Position numbers and translations under genes: made by a program. A stretch of DNA of 64,000 nucleotides from contig NC_067206.1 of NCBI RefSeq assembly GCF_026262505.1, positions 14,318,205-14,382,204 of the forward strand. The letters are read 5' to 3'. How positions within the stretch are numbered: position 1 is the stretch's first letter; each line of letters begins with the position of its first letter. Positions 18,254-25,978 of this stretch are shown piece after piece. The notes beneath the pieces are model-generated. The model was not told the origin of the DNA. It saw nothing but the letters and a program-made list of their open reading frames with translations, and ran no database searches. The stretch is from Trichomonas vaginalis G3. Lineage: Eukaryota > Parabasalia > Trichomonadida > Trichomonadidae.

Positions 18254-19729
18254 ATGAGTAGTCCGAAAAAAACAGTTCATTTTTGTCTAATGGAAGGAAG
18301 AAAAAGTGTCGCAAACAATTCGTCGACTACCTCTGCAGTTAAAGTTCCTACAACTTATGTCTCACCATTCTCAAAACCCTTACGACCTCCTATAATACCA
18401 AAGCAACTTCCTCATACAATTGCAAACAATTCGTCGACTACCTCTGCAGTTAAAGTTCCTACAACTTATGTCTCACCATTCTCAAAACCCTTACGACCTC
18501 CTATAATACCAAAGCAACTTCCTCATACAATTCAAGACAAATTGTCCAACAATTCAAGACATTCTACTCAAGAAAATACCATACAAACAAACGAAACAAC
18601 AGATACAGTTGTACCAGACACAACAGGACAAGTTTTACAGTCTTCTCCAATTGCAAACCAATTGTCCAACAATTCAAGACAATCTACTCAAGAAAATACC
18701 ATACAAACAAACGAAACAACAGATACAGTTGTACCAGACACAACAGGACAAGTTTTACAGTCTTCTCCAATTGCAAACCAATTGTCCAACAATTCAAGAC
18801 AATCTACTCAAGAAAATACCATACAAACAAACGAAACAACAGAGGAACAACCAAGCGCGTCATCGATGACGACAAGGTCCCAGATGAGATACCTCGCGTT
18901 CGCGAAGCAATTTCAATCAGGAGATACAGAAAATACAGAAGAAAACACTACCATACCTGAACGTGTTCGCAGGCAATATGCTAAAAAAAGACTTCAACTC
19001 CTTGAAAAACTCAAAAACCAATGGGGAATTCAAGACGACACCGATTATTCGGAAGTGTTTCAGTCTGTTATGGATAGTTTGCAACCAGTTGAAAATGAAG
19101 TTAAAGACCCAGGTGTTCTCGTGGACTTGTTTGTTCAATACTTGCCTGTTACAGCAAACCTAATTGCACTACAAGCCATCGACCAATTTATTAGACTTTT
19201 CCCCAAAAATATGCAAACTTATTTGCGAAATGTGAAAATTGCTGAGTATGTCAGCATATATCCCAATACCTACAACTATCTCGAAGAATTGGATGAGTAT
19301 GGGCAAAGGTCCTTTTACGTATACTTTTTTACCAAACCAGGACAGTCAAAACGGTTATATTGTATACAACCTTTACCAGAATTTCAAGACAATTTCCATG
19401 TCATATCCACTATAGCGTTAGATACACCAGAAAGAGTTCCATACGGTGGCAAAGTTAGTATTTCAAGCTTCCCGAAAGCTACCAAAGGACATCCTATAAA
19501 ATTGGCAGAATTCACTAATTCAAATTGCCAATTCAAACAGGATGTTGAGTTTGTATTCTTACACGATACCACATTCATAATACAGACACCTCCAGATGGA
19601 CTCTACAAAGTATTTATAGCTGGACACGTAGCACCAGATGACGAAGAAGAAGTCGAAGAAATCCTCACCTCAGAGAGCGAAGAAGAAGAAAATTTCCAAG
19701 ACATTCAAGATTCAGAATATACCGAATAA
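18254..19729 (+). CDS. Repeat-bearing 491-residue protein at the right end of Maverick A
   Basis: Whole. Residues about 20-95 are two identical 39-residue repeats (ANNSSTTSAVKVPTTYVSPF...). Residues about 95-205 are three 40-residue repeats (NQLSNNSRQSTQENTIQTNE...). From about 230 on is a globular domain (ERVRRQYAKKRLQLLEKL; VDLFVQYLPVTANLIALQAI; PYGGKVSISSF), ending in a strongly acidic tail. The repeats are near-identical in DNA, so recent. The Ser/Thr/Asn-rich repeats suggest an extended stalk or glycosylatable spacer. No family is recognised. Maverick B has no copy; its equivalent interval is non-coding repeats. Confidence 0.7.
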   Translation: MSSPKKTVHFCLMEGRKSVANNSSTTSAVKVPTTYVSPFSKPLRPPIIPKQLPHTIANNSSTTSAVKVPTTYVSPFSKPLRPPIIPKQLPHTIQDKLSNNSRHSTQENTIQTNETTDTVVPDTTGQVLQSSPIANQLSNNSRQSTQENTIQTNETTDTVVPDTTGQVLQSSPIANQLSNNSRQSTQENTIQTNETTEEQPSASSMTTRSQMRYLAFAKQFQSGDTENTEENTTIPERVRRQYAKKRLQLLEKLKNQWGIQDDTDYSEVFQSVMDSLQPVENEVKDPGVLVDLFVQYLPVTANLIALQAIDQFIRLFPKNMQTYLRNVKIAEYVSIYPNTYNYLEELDEYGQRSFYVYFFTKPGQSKRLYCIQPLPEFQDNFHVISTIALDTPERVPYGGKVSISSFPKATKGHPIKLAEFTNSNCQFKQDVEFVFLHDTTFIIQTPPDGLYKVFIAGHVAPDDEEEVEEILTSESEEEENFQDIQDSEYTE

Positions 19730-19760
19730 AAACTTCATTTATTACTAAACATCAACATCA

Positions 19761-19795
19761 GGGCTAGAGGCACGAAGTGCCTGGAAGCCCCACTA

Positions 19796-19829
<34 letters not shown>
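19761..19829. repeat. Right terminal repeat of Maverick A with terminal T run
   Basis: GGGCTAGAGGCACGAAGTGC continues to a CCCCACTACC end and then about 32 T. It contains the small hairpin GGCACGAAGTGCC. It is the mirror image of the left end of Maverick B (19943-20021). Repeat-unit R sequence resumes at once. Confidence 0.9.
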
Positions 19830-19832
<3 letters not shown>

Positions 19833-19941
19833 ATAAAATTTATACCTCAAATTCAAATATTTAAAATATTATTTACATAATTATCTCAAAATTATATTTT
19901 TATATATTATTTTTCATATGTATAAATCATATAATCTATAT

Positions 19942-19942
<1 letters not shown>
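19830..19942. other. 113-bp fragment of repeat unit R between two Mavericks
   Basis: Matches 53065-53180 and 60180-60294. It ends in TATATC, the target-site duplication of Maverick B (19937-19942), whose partner is at 43793-43798. This is the stretch of R1 separating the two Maverick insertions. Confidence 0.92.
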
Positions 19943-19984
<42 letters not shown>

Positions 19985-20030
19985 TAGTGGGGCTTCCAGG
20001 CACTTCGTGCCCTCTAGCCCCTAAGAAATT
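19943..20030. repeat. Left terminal repeat of Maverick B with poly(A) cap
   Basis: 39 A, then GGGTAGTGGGGCTTCCAGGC and onward to CTCTAGCCCC. The mirror copy is 43705-43792. The internal hairpin GGCACTTCGTGCC is shared by all three ends seen in the window. Confidence 0.93.
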
Positions 20031-20033
20031 TTG

Positions 20034-20039
20034 TCACTT
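20034..20039 (+). promoter_or_regulatory. Initiator-like TCACTT upstream of methyltransferase
   Basis: TCACTTTTC fits the trichomonad initiator TCA(Y)T(T/A), with the A about 37 bases before ATG 20073. It lies just inside the terminal repeat, so the repeat may supply the promoter. Confidence 0.45.
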
Positions 20040-20072
20040 TTCAGGAAAAAACATTTTTATTATATATATAAA

Positions 20073-20891
20073 ATGAATTTTACAAAACCACCGTTACCCT
20101 TCTTTGGAAATAAGAGTAGATGTAAAGATATTCTATTGAGAGAACTTAAGAAACTACCGAATGGTCAAACATTTGTAGATTTGTTCGGTGGAAGTTTCTA
20201 TATATCCCATTTGTGCCATACTGTATTTCCTGACTCAAAGATTATATGCAATGACTTCGACAACTATATGAACCGTCTCAAACATATACCAGACACAAAC
20301 AAAATATTGAAAGAGTTAAAAGAAAAGATACCTATAGGTAAGATGGAACGTATACCATTAGATAAGAAAAATACTGTCAGAGAGGTTTTGAAAAAGGCAG
20401 AGTATATTGACTGGGATAGTATATCTGCTAGACTATTATATAGTGGTGCTATAAGAGTTCATGACATTGAAACACTTATGTCAAAAGTTTTATATCTTAA
20501 CTATACAAATGTTTTCAAAGAGAACATAGAAAAATATATTGAGGGTATAGAGTTTGTGAGATGTCATTGGACAGAGTTGTATGAAAAATATAAAGACAAG
20601 GAAAATGTTTTCTTTATAGTGGACCCGCCGTTCTATAACACATGGGATTTTCAATACCAAGTAGACTGGACTTTGAGAGACTCTTTAGAAACTTTAGACG
20701 TTTTACATAACCATCCATGCTTTTACTTTACATCCGATAAAAGTGGTTTGGAAAGTGTCATGAGATGGTTAGAGGACATACATGACTATGAGTTTAGATA
20801 CGATAAGATAGAATATGAGAGAGGTCCTATAAACTGGAGAAAGTGTCATAACAAAGAAATTTTACTAGTAAGTAAATGTGGTTTGAAATAG
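20073..20891 (+). CDS. Dam-like N6-adenine DNA methyltransferase (D12 class)
   Basis: 272 residues. PLPFFGNKSRCKDILL near the N-terminus and FVDLFGGSFYISHL at about residues 33-46 are the AdoMet-binding FxGxK and motif I. FFIVDPPFYNTWDF at about 185-198 is the catalytic DPPY-type motif IV (here DPPF), and YFTSDKSG follows. It would transfer methyl groups to adenine N6 in a short target, plausibly marking element DNA or modulating transcription. The first ATG after the terminal repeat is used; the frame looks whole. An inverted scrap of its 3' end lies at the other end of the element (43598-43678). Confidence 0.85.
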   Translation: MNFTKPPLPFFGNKSRCKDILLRELKKLPNGQTFVDLFGGSFYISHLCHTVFPDSKIICNDFDNYMNRLKHIPDTNKILKELKEKIPIGKMERIPLDKKNTVREVLKKAEYIDWDSISARLLYSGAIRVHDIETLMSKVLYLNYTNVFKENIEKYIEGIEFVRCHWTELYEKYKDKENVFFIVDPPFYNTWDFQYQVDWTLRDSLETLDVLHNHPCFYFTSDKSGLESVMRWLEDIHDYEFRYDKIEYERGPINWRKCHNKEILLVSKCGLK

Positions 20892-21007
20892 GACTACTTG
20901 TTTTAGGTTTTTTCCATTGTGTCATTTATTTATTTGACGTGGCAGAAAAGTACAGAGAATATGAAGATGAACCAATGCCTGCAAATGTTCAGTATATGTA
21001 CTCGTAA
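20876..21007 (+). CDS. 43-residue single-pass membrane protein
   Basis: It overlaps the last codons of the methyltransferase in another frame. MWFEIGLLVLGFFHCVIYLF is one hydrophobic segment, followed by a charged tail DVAEKYREYEDEPMPANVQY. Exactly 44 codons with stop at 21007, 23 bp before the next gene. The strong transmembrane profile and tight packing make it credible, but it is short and has no recognised family. Confidence 0.5.
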   Translation: MWFEIGLLVLGFFHCVIYLFDVAEKYREYEDEPMPANVQYMYS

Positions 21008-21030
21008 GAGATATTTTTATCTAATATTAA

Positions 21031-21393
21031 ATGGACTCACAGAACTTAGCGAATGCACAGCAACCTGGACAACCAAACCCAGAGAATATTCCAAATGAAG
21101 TTAGAATACAAACTGCAATGGCAAACTATGGTCAAGTGCCAACAGATGTACAAATGCAAACTGCCATGTCAAATGACGCTGCGTTAGGTTTGCCACCATG
21201 GTATGCAAATATGAGATGGAAAGAGTTTTATACAAACCCCGAAGTGGGATATAAACAACTCTATGCAGATGACGCGAACACAGGAGTTGACCCAGAGTAT
21301 GTTTTCTACCAGAGGAGAAATAGAATGTATGAGCTCCAGTTAAAGAATGCTATGGAACTCAGAAGGAAACGTAAGAGACTAGGTGGACATTAG
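21031..21393 (+). CDS. Small protein of 120 residues, unknown
   Basis: The N-terminus has two near-copies of a QTAMxN motif (RIQTAMANYGQVP; QMQTAMSNDAALG), then WYANMRWKEFYTNPEVG, then a basic tail (RRKRKRLGGH). The repeated N-terminal motif may be an interaction site for a virion partner. It belongs to a run of plus-strand genes 20073-21654. No family is recognised. Confidence 0.6.
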   Translation: MDSQNLANAQQPGQPNPENIPNEVRIQTAMANYGQVPTDVQMQTAMSNDAALGLPPWYANMRWKEFYTNPEVGYKQLYADDANTGVDPEYVFYQRRNRMYELQLKNAMELRRKRKRLGGH

Positions 21394-21411
21394 ATTTTTA
21401 CATATAGTAAA

Positions 21412-21654
21412 ATGGGTTTCTTTGGAAGAATAGGAAACTTCTTTCGAAATGTTGGAAGAGGTATATGGAATGGAATAAAAACCGTCGGAAGAGGAATTTG
21501 GAACGGAGTCAAAAATATTGGCAAAAGAGTAGGTCAGTTCGTTGGTATTATACCTAAAGACCCTGAACCAGAAGAGCAAGCTCCTGTTATACAACAGCCT
21601 GAACCTGCACCACAGTCTAGTTGGCAACCAAATCCAACACCTCAACCGTATTAA
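21412..21654 (+). CDS. Amphipathic membrane-active-like minor virion peptide (80 residues)
   Basis: MGFFGRIGNFFRNVGRGIWN begins a 45-residue glycine-rich amphipathic region in which GRGIWNG(I/V)K occurs twice, then a Pro/Gln/Glu tail. The pattern resembles the membrane-lytic helix of adenovirus protein VI and similar internal capsid proteins. If so, it would help the particle cross membranes. This is inference from composition, with no homology shown. Confidence 0.5.
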   Translation: MGFFGRIGNFFRNVGRGIWNGIKTVGRGIWNGVKNIGKRVGQFVGIIPKDPEPEEQAPVIQQPEPAPQSSWQPNPTPQPY

Positions 21655-21729
21655 AAAATCATATTTTTACCGTTCGATAGTAGTTGTATATGAAACTAAG
21701 TTCTAAGTAAAACGCGTGGTATAATGGAA

Positions 21730-22506
21730 TTATTCTCTTTCTTCCATCTGTAGTAAACCATACTTGAAAGTCTGAAATACTTCCACTCGGCGGTTCATAT
21801 AGCTTTGTAGGTTTTTCGTAAAAGTCGTTTGCCAAGCATAAAAAGAGTTTTGTGCACCAGAAAATGAAGCATGAACTATAATAGCATCTGAGTCGAAAAC
21901 ATCTTTAAATAAATATGGTTCATCTCTTGCATATCGACTGTAAATATTTGCTAAAGGAAGTTTGACTTTCTGATTTAACATTCTTTGCAAATAATACCAT
22001 GACATTGCAGTGAATTCTGTATATATTTGTTCGTCTTTCTTTGGATTGTCTTCATAGATTTGAAATGACACTTGTGAATTTTGTTTGTCATATACAATTC
22101 TCACATAAAGTGTGCTCTCGGTATTTGCATATTCATCAGCATATTTTGCATAACATGAATTTATTTTATCTTCTATATTTTTTAACGCAGTCTGTAGAGA
22201 AGATGAAAGGTCAACTTGTATTAGCTCAATTTCTTCCCACATTTTTCGTTTCCCTTCAGATATATAATCTATATGAAACCTTACAATAAATGGAAAACTT
22301 TTATCTTCTACAGACACAAACTTCATTCTACGAAAGCCAATAGCTTTTGTGACAGATGGGTCTCTTAGCCATCTTAATGGGTAGTCAAAACGATAGCCTT
22401 CATGCTTTACGGTCTCTGTCTCAAACTTTTGACCTACGTTAGTAAAAAGTTCATCTAATGGTTTAGTTGTAGCAACTCTTGAATTTTCTTTTTCTATTGA
22501 AAGCAT
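21730..22506 (-). CDS. 258-residue protein, possible minor virion component
   Basis: MLSIEKENSRVATTKPLDEL onward; beta-rich middle (FPFIVRFHIDYISEGKRKMW; STLYVRIVYDKQNSQVSFQI) and helical C-terminal part (MSWYYLQRMLNQKVKLPL). The only minus-strand gene between the small proteins and the fibre gene, divergent from the fibre with an 18-bp gap. No family is recognised and no copy is seen in the visible part of Maverick A. Confidence 0.6.
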   Translation of the reverse strand: MLSIEKENSRVATTKPLDELFTNVGQKFETETVKHEGYRFDYPLRWLRDPSVTKAIGFRRMKFVSVEDKSFPFIVRFHIDYISEGKRKMWEEIELIQVDLSSSLQTALKNIEDKINSCYAKYADEYANTESTLYVRIVYDKQNSQVSFQIYEDNPKKDEQIYTEFTAMSWYYLQRMLNQKVKLPLANIYSRYARDEPYLFKDVFDSDAIIVHASFSGAQNSFYAWQTTFTKNLQSYMNRRVEVFQTFKYGLLQMEERE

Positions 22507-22524
22507 ATTTTATCTAGAATAAAA

Positions 22525-23781
22525 ATGTCGAAAGAAACAGCGTCTATGAGAGAAATACAACACAACCGACAACTCATTTTGCAAGCTCTAAATAAGAACA
22601 CAACAAACTTTTCAAACTATTCTAAGATATCTGAGTCATTGAAAGAAGGAAACTTAAAACTGACGATAAACCCAATGACAGATGAGTTTCTGTTTCAAGA
22701 CAGTAAGAACCATACTGTTTGTATAAATCCAACAAAAAGAACTTTAAACGAGAAACCTATAGATGAACTTCTTTTGAAGGCAGATATTGACAACAAAGCT
22801 GACAAAGAGTATGTAGATGCAACAAGAGACTATATTCTCGCATGGACAGATAGAACATACCCACAAAAACACCATACACATAACATCTATGACGTAGATG
22901 AACTACCAGCAATGTTAGATGACAAAGCAGATAAAACATATGTTGACAATAAAATGTCAAGTGAAGTGACAAGAGCTGACAAAGAATATTCTAAAAAGAC
23001 TCATACACACGATTTCTTCGCAACTGTTGGTATAGAAAATATTGCAGGAACGGTTGAAGAACCTGATGGAACTGGTGGGGATGTACTACTTTGGAAACCT
23101 CCTAACTTTCCACAAGGTTTAACATCGGATGAAGACATAACGACGATGAAATACACTAGATGTAGAAATGTCTATGTCATGGAGGATGAAAACAAAGTTA
23201 AATTCACTGCTCAAGATTTATATGACAACAAAGCTGACAAAACATATGTTAACGTTGAGTTAGATAAAAAAGCTGACAAAACATATGTTAACGATGAGTT
23301 AGTTAAAAAAGCTGACAAAACAGAGCTTCAAACATTAAAGACAGAAATACTTCAAACAGTATATCCTATAGGTTCTATTTACACGTCAATGAACTCTACC
23401 AAACCAGAAACAGTTCTGGGTTTTGGAACTTGGACTCAAATAGTCGACAGGTTTTTGTATTGTGCAAACTCTTCAAAGGAAACAGGTGGAAGTAAAACGA
23501 TTTCAGGTGCAAATTTACCTGCGCACAGTCACTACGTAAATTTAAGTACATCTGAAGCAGGTTTGCATAGTCATAGATTTTGGGATTGGTCAGCAATGAC
23601 AAAAGGTAAAGGATATGATGTTAAAGAGGACGTTAAGTTTGCTATAAATTGTTACTGGGATAACACTGATGTAGGAGGAATCCATTCACATCGCGTTTCA
23701 GGGTATACGCAAACAACAGGACAAAGTAAAGACTACATGCCACCTTACATGACAGTTTACGCATGGTATAGAATTGCTTAG
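22525..23781 (+). CDS. Phage-collar-like fibre protein (418 residues)
   Basis: Residues 80-290 carry repeated KADKTYV motifs (DNKADKTYVD; DKKADKTYVN; VKKADKTEL), the trimeric shaft style of phage tail fibres. Residues 295-418 contain YPIGSIYTSMNSTKPETVLG, FGTWTQIVDRFLYC, GANLPAHSHYVNL and a C-terminal PPYMTVYAWYRIA, the signature of phage tail-collar/baseplate tip domains. Expected role: trimeric receptor-binding spike. The domain is typical of tailed phages, so horizontal acquisition is likely. Its 3' end overlaps the convergent integrase stop by a few bases. Confidence 0.8.
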   Translation: MSKETASMREIQHNRQLILQALNKNTTNFSNYSKISESLKEGNLKLTINPMTDEFLFQDSKNHTVCINPTKRTLNEKPIDELLLKADIDNKADKEYVDATRDYILAWTDRTYPQKHHTHNIYDVDELPAMLDDKADKTYVDNKMSSEVTRADKEYSKKTHTHDFFATVGIENIAGTVEEPDGTGGDVLLWKPPNFPQGLTSDEDITTMKYTRCRNVYVMEDENKVKFTAQDLYDNKADKTYVNVELDKKADKTYVNDELVKKADKTELQTLKTEILQTVYPIGSIYTSMNSTKPETVLGFGTWTQIVDRFLYCANSSKETGGSKTISGANLPAHSHYVNLSTSEAGLHSHRFWDWSAMTKGKGYDVKEDVKFAINCYWDNTDVGGIHSHRVSGYTQTTGQSKDYMPPYMTVYAWYRIA

Positions 23782-24735
23782 TCGTCATTTTCAACTTCTT
23801 TAGCATATTCGTCAGGAGTTGTCTTATATTTGTTAGGAACTGTCTTTGAAAGTATACCACCTTGAACTTTGACAAGTTTGAAACGAGGTCTGACAATAGT
23901 AGTTTTATCTTCTGCTTGCAGTGTGTACATTTTGCCATGTTGCTAAAACTTCATAATATTCTCTTGTATACTTTCTTCTATTTTTACGAACACGAATGTG
24001 AGTACCTGTCGAGTTCCCATTGTTGTCATAGTCAATAGTATTTTCATATGGGTCGCGTTTAGGTATTTCTATTTTTACTTTGTCACCTTTCTTAAGTTTG
24101 AAGCCTGGCATTCTTTCTTGTTTGTCTCTTTTGACTAAACTATTAAATATATAGTCTTTCTCTAAGTCGGGGTTGTTTTTCATTTCTTCGGGGGAATGGT
24201 TTCCCAAACCTTTTTGTTTACGGCTATTGTAAATATTTAAAACTTGTCTCATCTTTGCCATGGAGAAATGTCTGTATTTGTCGTCATATGACATTTCATC
24301 TACCTCACCACCTTGTGGTTGGTTTAAGTCTCTTAAGATTTTTATACAACTGTCAATGACACCAAGAGCAGAATGGTTTTGGTCGACAATGAAATATTGG
24401 TTTACATTTTTTGAACGCAGATAGTTTTTAATATCGTCTGATTTGAAAGAACTTTCACAGTCAGATGTCAGTTTTGTTGGATGGTATTTGTCAACGAATA
24501 TTGTCAAAGCAGTTTTCACATCTAAAATATTTTTGGACTGTAATGGTATGGCTTCACAATATCTTGTGTTTTGACCGACAAATATTAGCCAGTATGGTGG
24601 TCCATCTTCTCTATACCTCGGAATGTTTTCCAAGATATCCATAAACCAAGCATTTGGTGTTGAACTAAAGATTTTTATCATGAGTGCTTTCTTTGTCGCT
24701 TTAGAAACATAGGGGTCCTTGTTTGGATTCGTCAT
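23778..24735 (-). pseudogene. Maverick integrase (retroviral-type, broken)
   Basis: RNase H-fold integrase of the Polinton type: AWFMDILENIPRY, PPYWLIFVGQNTRYCEAIPL, KLTSDCESSF and HSALGVIDSCIKILRD mark the catalytic core. A basic C-terminal part follows (PGFKLKKGDKVKIEIPKRD), SH3/chromo-like in position. It makes the 6-bp target duplication seen for this element. Broken, about one break, close to the end. Confidence 0.8.
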
Positions 24736-24752
24736 TTTTTACCCTATAAGAA

Positions 24753-25175
24753 ATGGGTTTATTTGGCGCATTAGCAGGAGTTGCATCCAGATTTTTGCCC
24801 GCAGTGGGAACAATAGCCAGAGGTGCATTTGGAATTGGAAGGAAGATTTTGAGTACATTAGGTATACTGAAAGAGAAAGCACAACCTATTATACAAACTG
24901 TACAGAAAGGTTGGGAGGTAGCACGAGATGCAACAAATCTTATTCCAAATCCTGAAACAAGAGGAAAAGTTCAAGGATGGATGGACAATGTAGGAAGAGA
25001 AGCAGGAAACTACTATAACAAAGCAAATGACTACTATAACCAAGCAGGGCACTATATGGACCAAGGTGAAAGATTCTTTAACAGAGGATATAACCATGCA
25101 CAACAATGGGTAAAACAACCAACCGCAACCACCTCAAACGTGGGGAATGTAAATTTTTTTACTGAGATGAAATGA
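24753..25175 (+). CDS. Gly-led amphipathic protein (140 residues), possible membrane-penetration protein
   Basis: It starts MGLFGALAGVASRFLPAVGT, a strongly hydrophobic Gly/Ala/Phe N-terminus resembling viral fusion or lytic peptides. Residue 2 Gly with a small residue at position 6 also fits an N-myristoylation pattern. Residues 40-90 are helical, and residues 90-125 hold Tyr/Asn-rich heptad-like repeats (YYNKANDYYNQAGHYMDQ). Divergent from the integrase by 17 bp. Its TGA overlaps the ATG of the next gene (ATGA). Confidence 0.5.
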   Translation: MGLFGALAGVASRFLPAVGTIARGAFGIGRKILSTLGILKEKAQPIIQTVQKGWEVARDATNLIPNPETRGKVQGWMDNVGREAGNYYNKANDYYNQAGHYMDQGERFFNRGYNHAQQWVKQPTATTSNVGNVNFFTEMK

Positions 25176-25327
25176 ACAATACAGCATTGAGACAAATGGG
25201 TTCAAGATGGATTTGTCGACTTCCAGTAGTTACACAACCACGTGTTTGTCAAGTTCTTCCTATACCTCAAGAAGTTTTAGACCGACTTAAAAAACCTAAA
25301 CAACCAGTTGAAAACAAAACAAACTAA
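25172..25327 (+). CDS. 51-residue protein overlapping the preceding stop
   Basis: MNNTALRQMGSRWICRLPVV onward, basic, with two Cys (ICRL; VCQVLP). Starts inside the ATGA overlap with 24753-25175, the arrangement of coupled reinitiation. Its homologue opens this window at 1-109. Function unknown. Confidence 0.6.
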   Translation: MNNTALRQMGSRWICRLPVVTQPRVCQVLPIPQEVLDRLKKPKQPVENKTN

Positions 25328-25346
25328 AATTTTTTACTGAGATGAA

Positions 25347-25931
25347 ATGACCGAAGAAGTTGAAACGGTAGATTTGACACCACAAACAAAAAGTTCAGAA
25401 CCATTGTCAAAACCTGTCAAAGAACTTACAGATGAAGAGAAAAATTCAATAATAGAAAGTGCCAGGTCTGGAAATACAAACCCTAACTACAAAGTCACTT
25501 TTCATAGAAATGGAACGGCTAGTATCTCAAAAAAGAAACAGACTCTCACAAATAAAATATTGAAGTCTGAAGGCGCTTTCGAGACAGCAGATGGGAAGGT
25601 TTACTTCACTGACCAACAGTTCATTATAGAACATCTCATTGACTTAGAGTCGAAATATTCTAAACTTTACAACAAACACAAAAAGTTGAAAGGAAAACAA
25701 AAACAAATGGCATATGATATTTACGAAGATGTTAACGACACAACCATACCTGCAAGTGAAGTAAAGTCAGAGGAACCGAAAAGTGACGAAAAACCGATAG
25801 AAGAAGGGAAGCCAAAAACTGAAGATAAACCAAAACCAAAGTTTAGTTTGGAAACTAAACCAACTCAACCTTCATTAGCTGGTATGGGTTGGCGTCAAAG
25901 ACTTTTGGTAGCTGGTGGCTATGTTAAGTAA
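25347..25931 (+). CDS. 194-residue protein, twin of 129-713
   Basis: Same architecture as the Maverick A copy: acidic head, basic segment, short coiled coil, Glu/Lys/Pro linker, GMGWRQRL tail. Differences cluster in the linker and the last 15 residues. Preceded by a duplicate of the junction leader (TTTTTTACTGAGATGAAATG) that ends gene 24753-25175. Confidence 0.75.
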   Translation: MTEEVETVDLTPQTKSSEPLSKPVKELTDEEKNSIIESARSGNTNPNYKVTFHRNGTASISKKKQTLTNKILKSEGAFETADGKVYFTDQQFIIEHLIDLESKYSKLYNKHKKLKGKQKQMAYDIYEDVNDTTIPASEVKSEEPKSDEKPIEEGKPKTEDKPKPKFSLETKPTQPSLAGMGWRQRLLVAGGYVK

Positions 25932-25978
25932 AAGAAAACAACATATTTTTTAAAATATATTTTTTTATTTTATTTGAA

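Larger units (their letters stand above)
1..19829. mobile_element. Maverick/Polinton A (left end outside window)
   Basis: Family: Maverick/Polinton. Parts seen from left: two short genes shared with Maverick B, protein-primed DNA polymerase B, a block of small genes, a 304-residue gene, packaging ATPase, helicase, penton-like protein, major capsid protein, long coiled-coil protein, a 491-residue gene and a right terminal repeat ending in a T run. The element is broken, with well over ten breaks in total, although several genes look whole. Shared blocks are nearly identical to Maverick B, so it is young. It was inserted into repeat unit R, whose sequence resumes immediately after the T run. 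The left terminus and its target duplication are not visible. Confidence 0.9.

Noticed and set aside
24753-24800. True influenza-type fusion protein
   Set aside because: The MGLFGALAG start resembles a fusion peptide, but the protein is 140 residues with no envelope-type ectodomain or membrane anchor; convergent composition is more likely.
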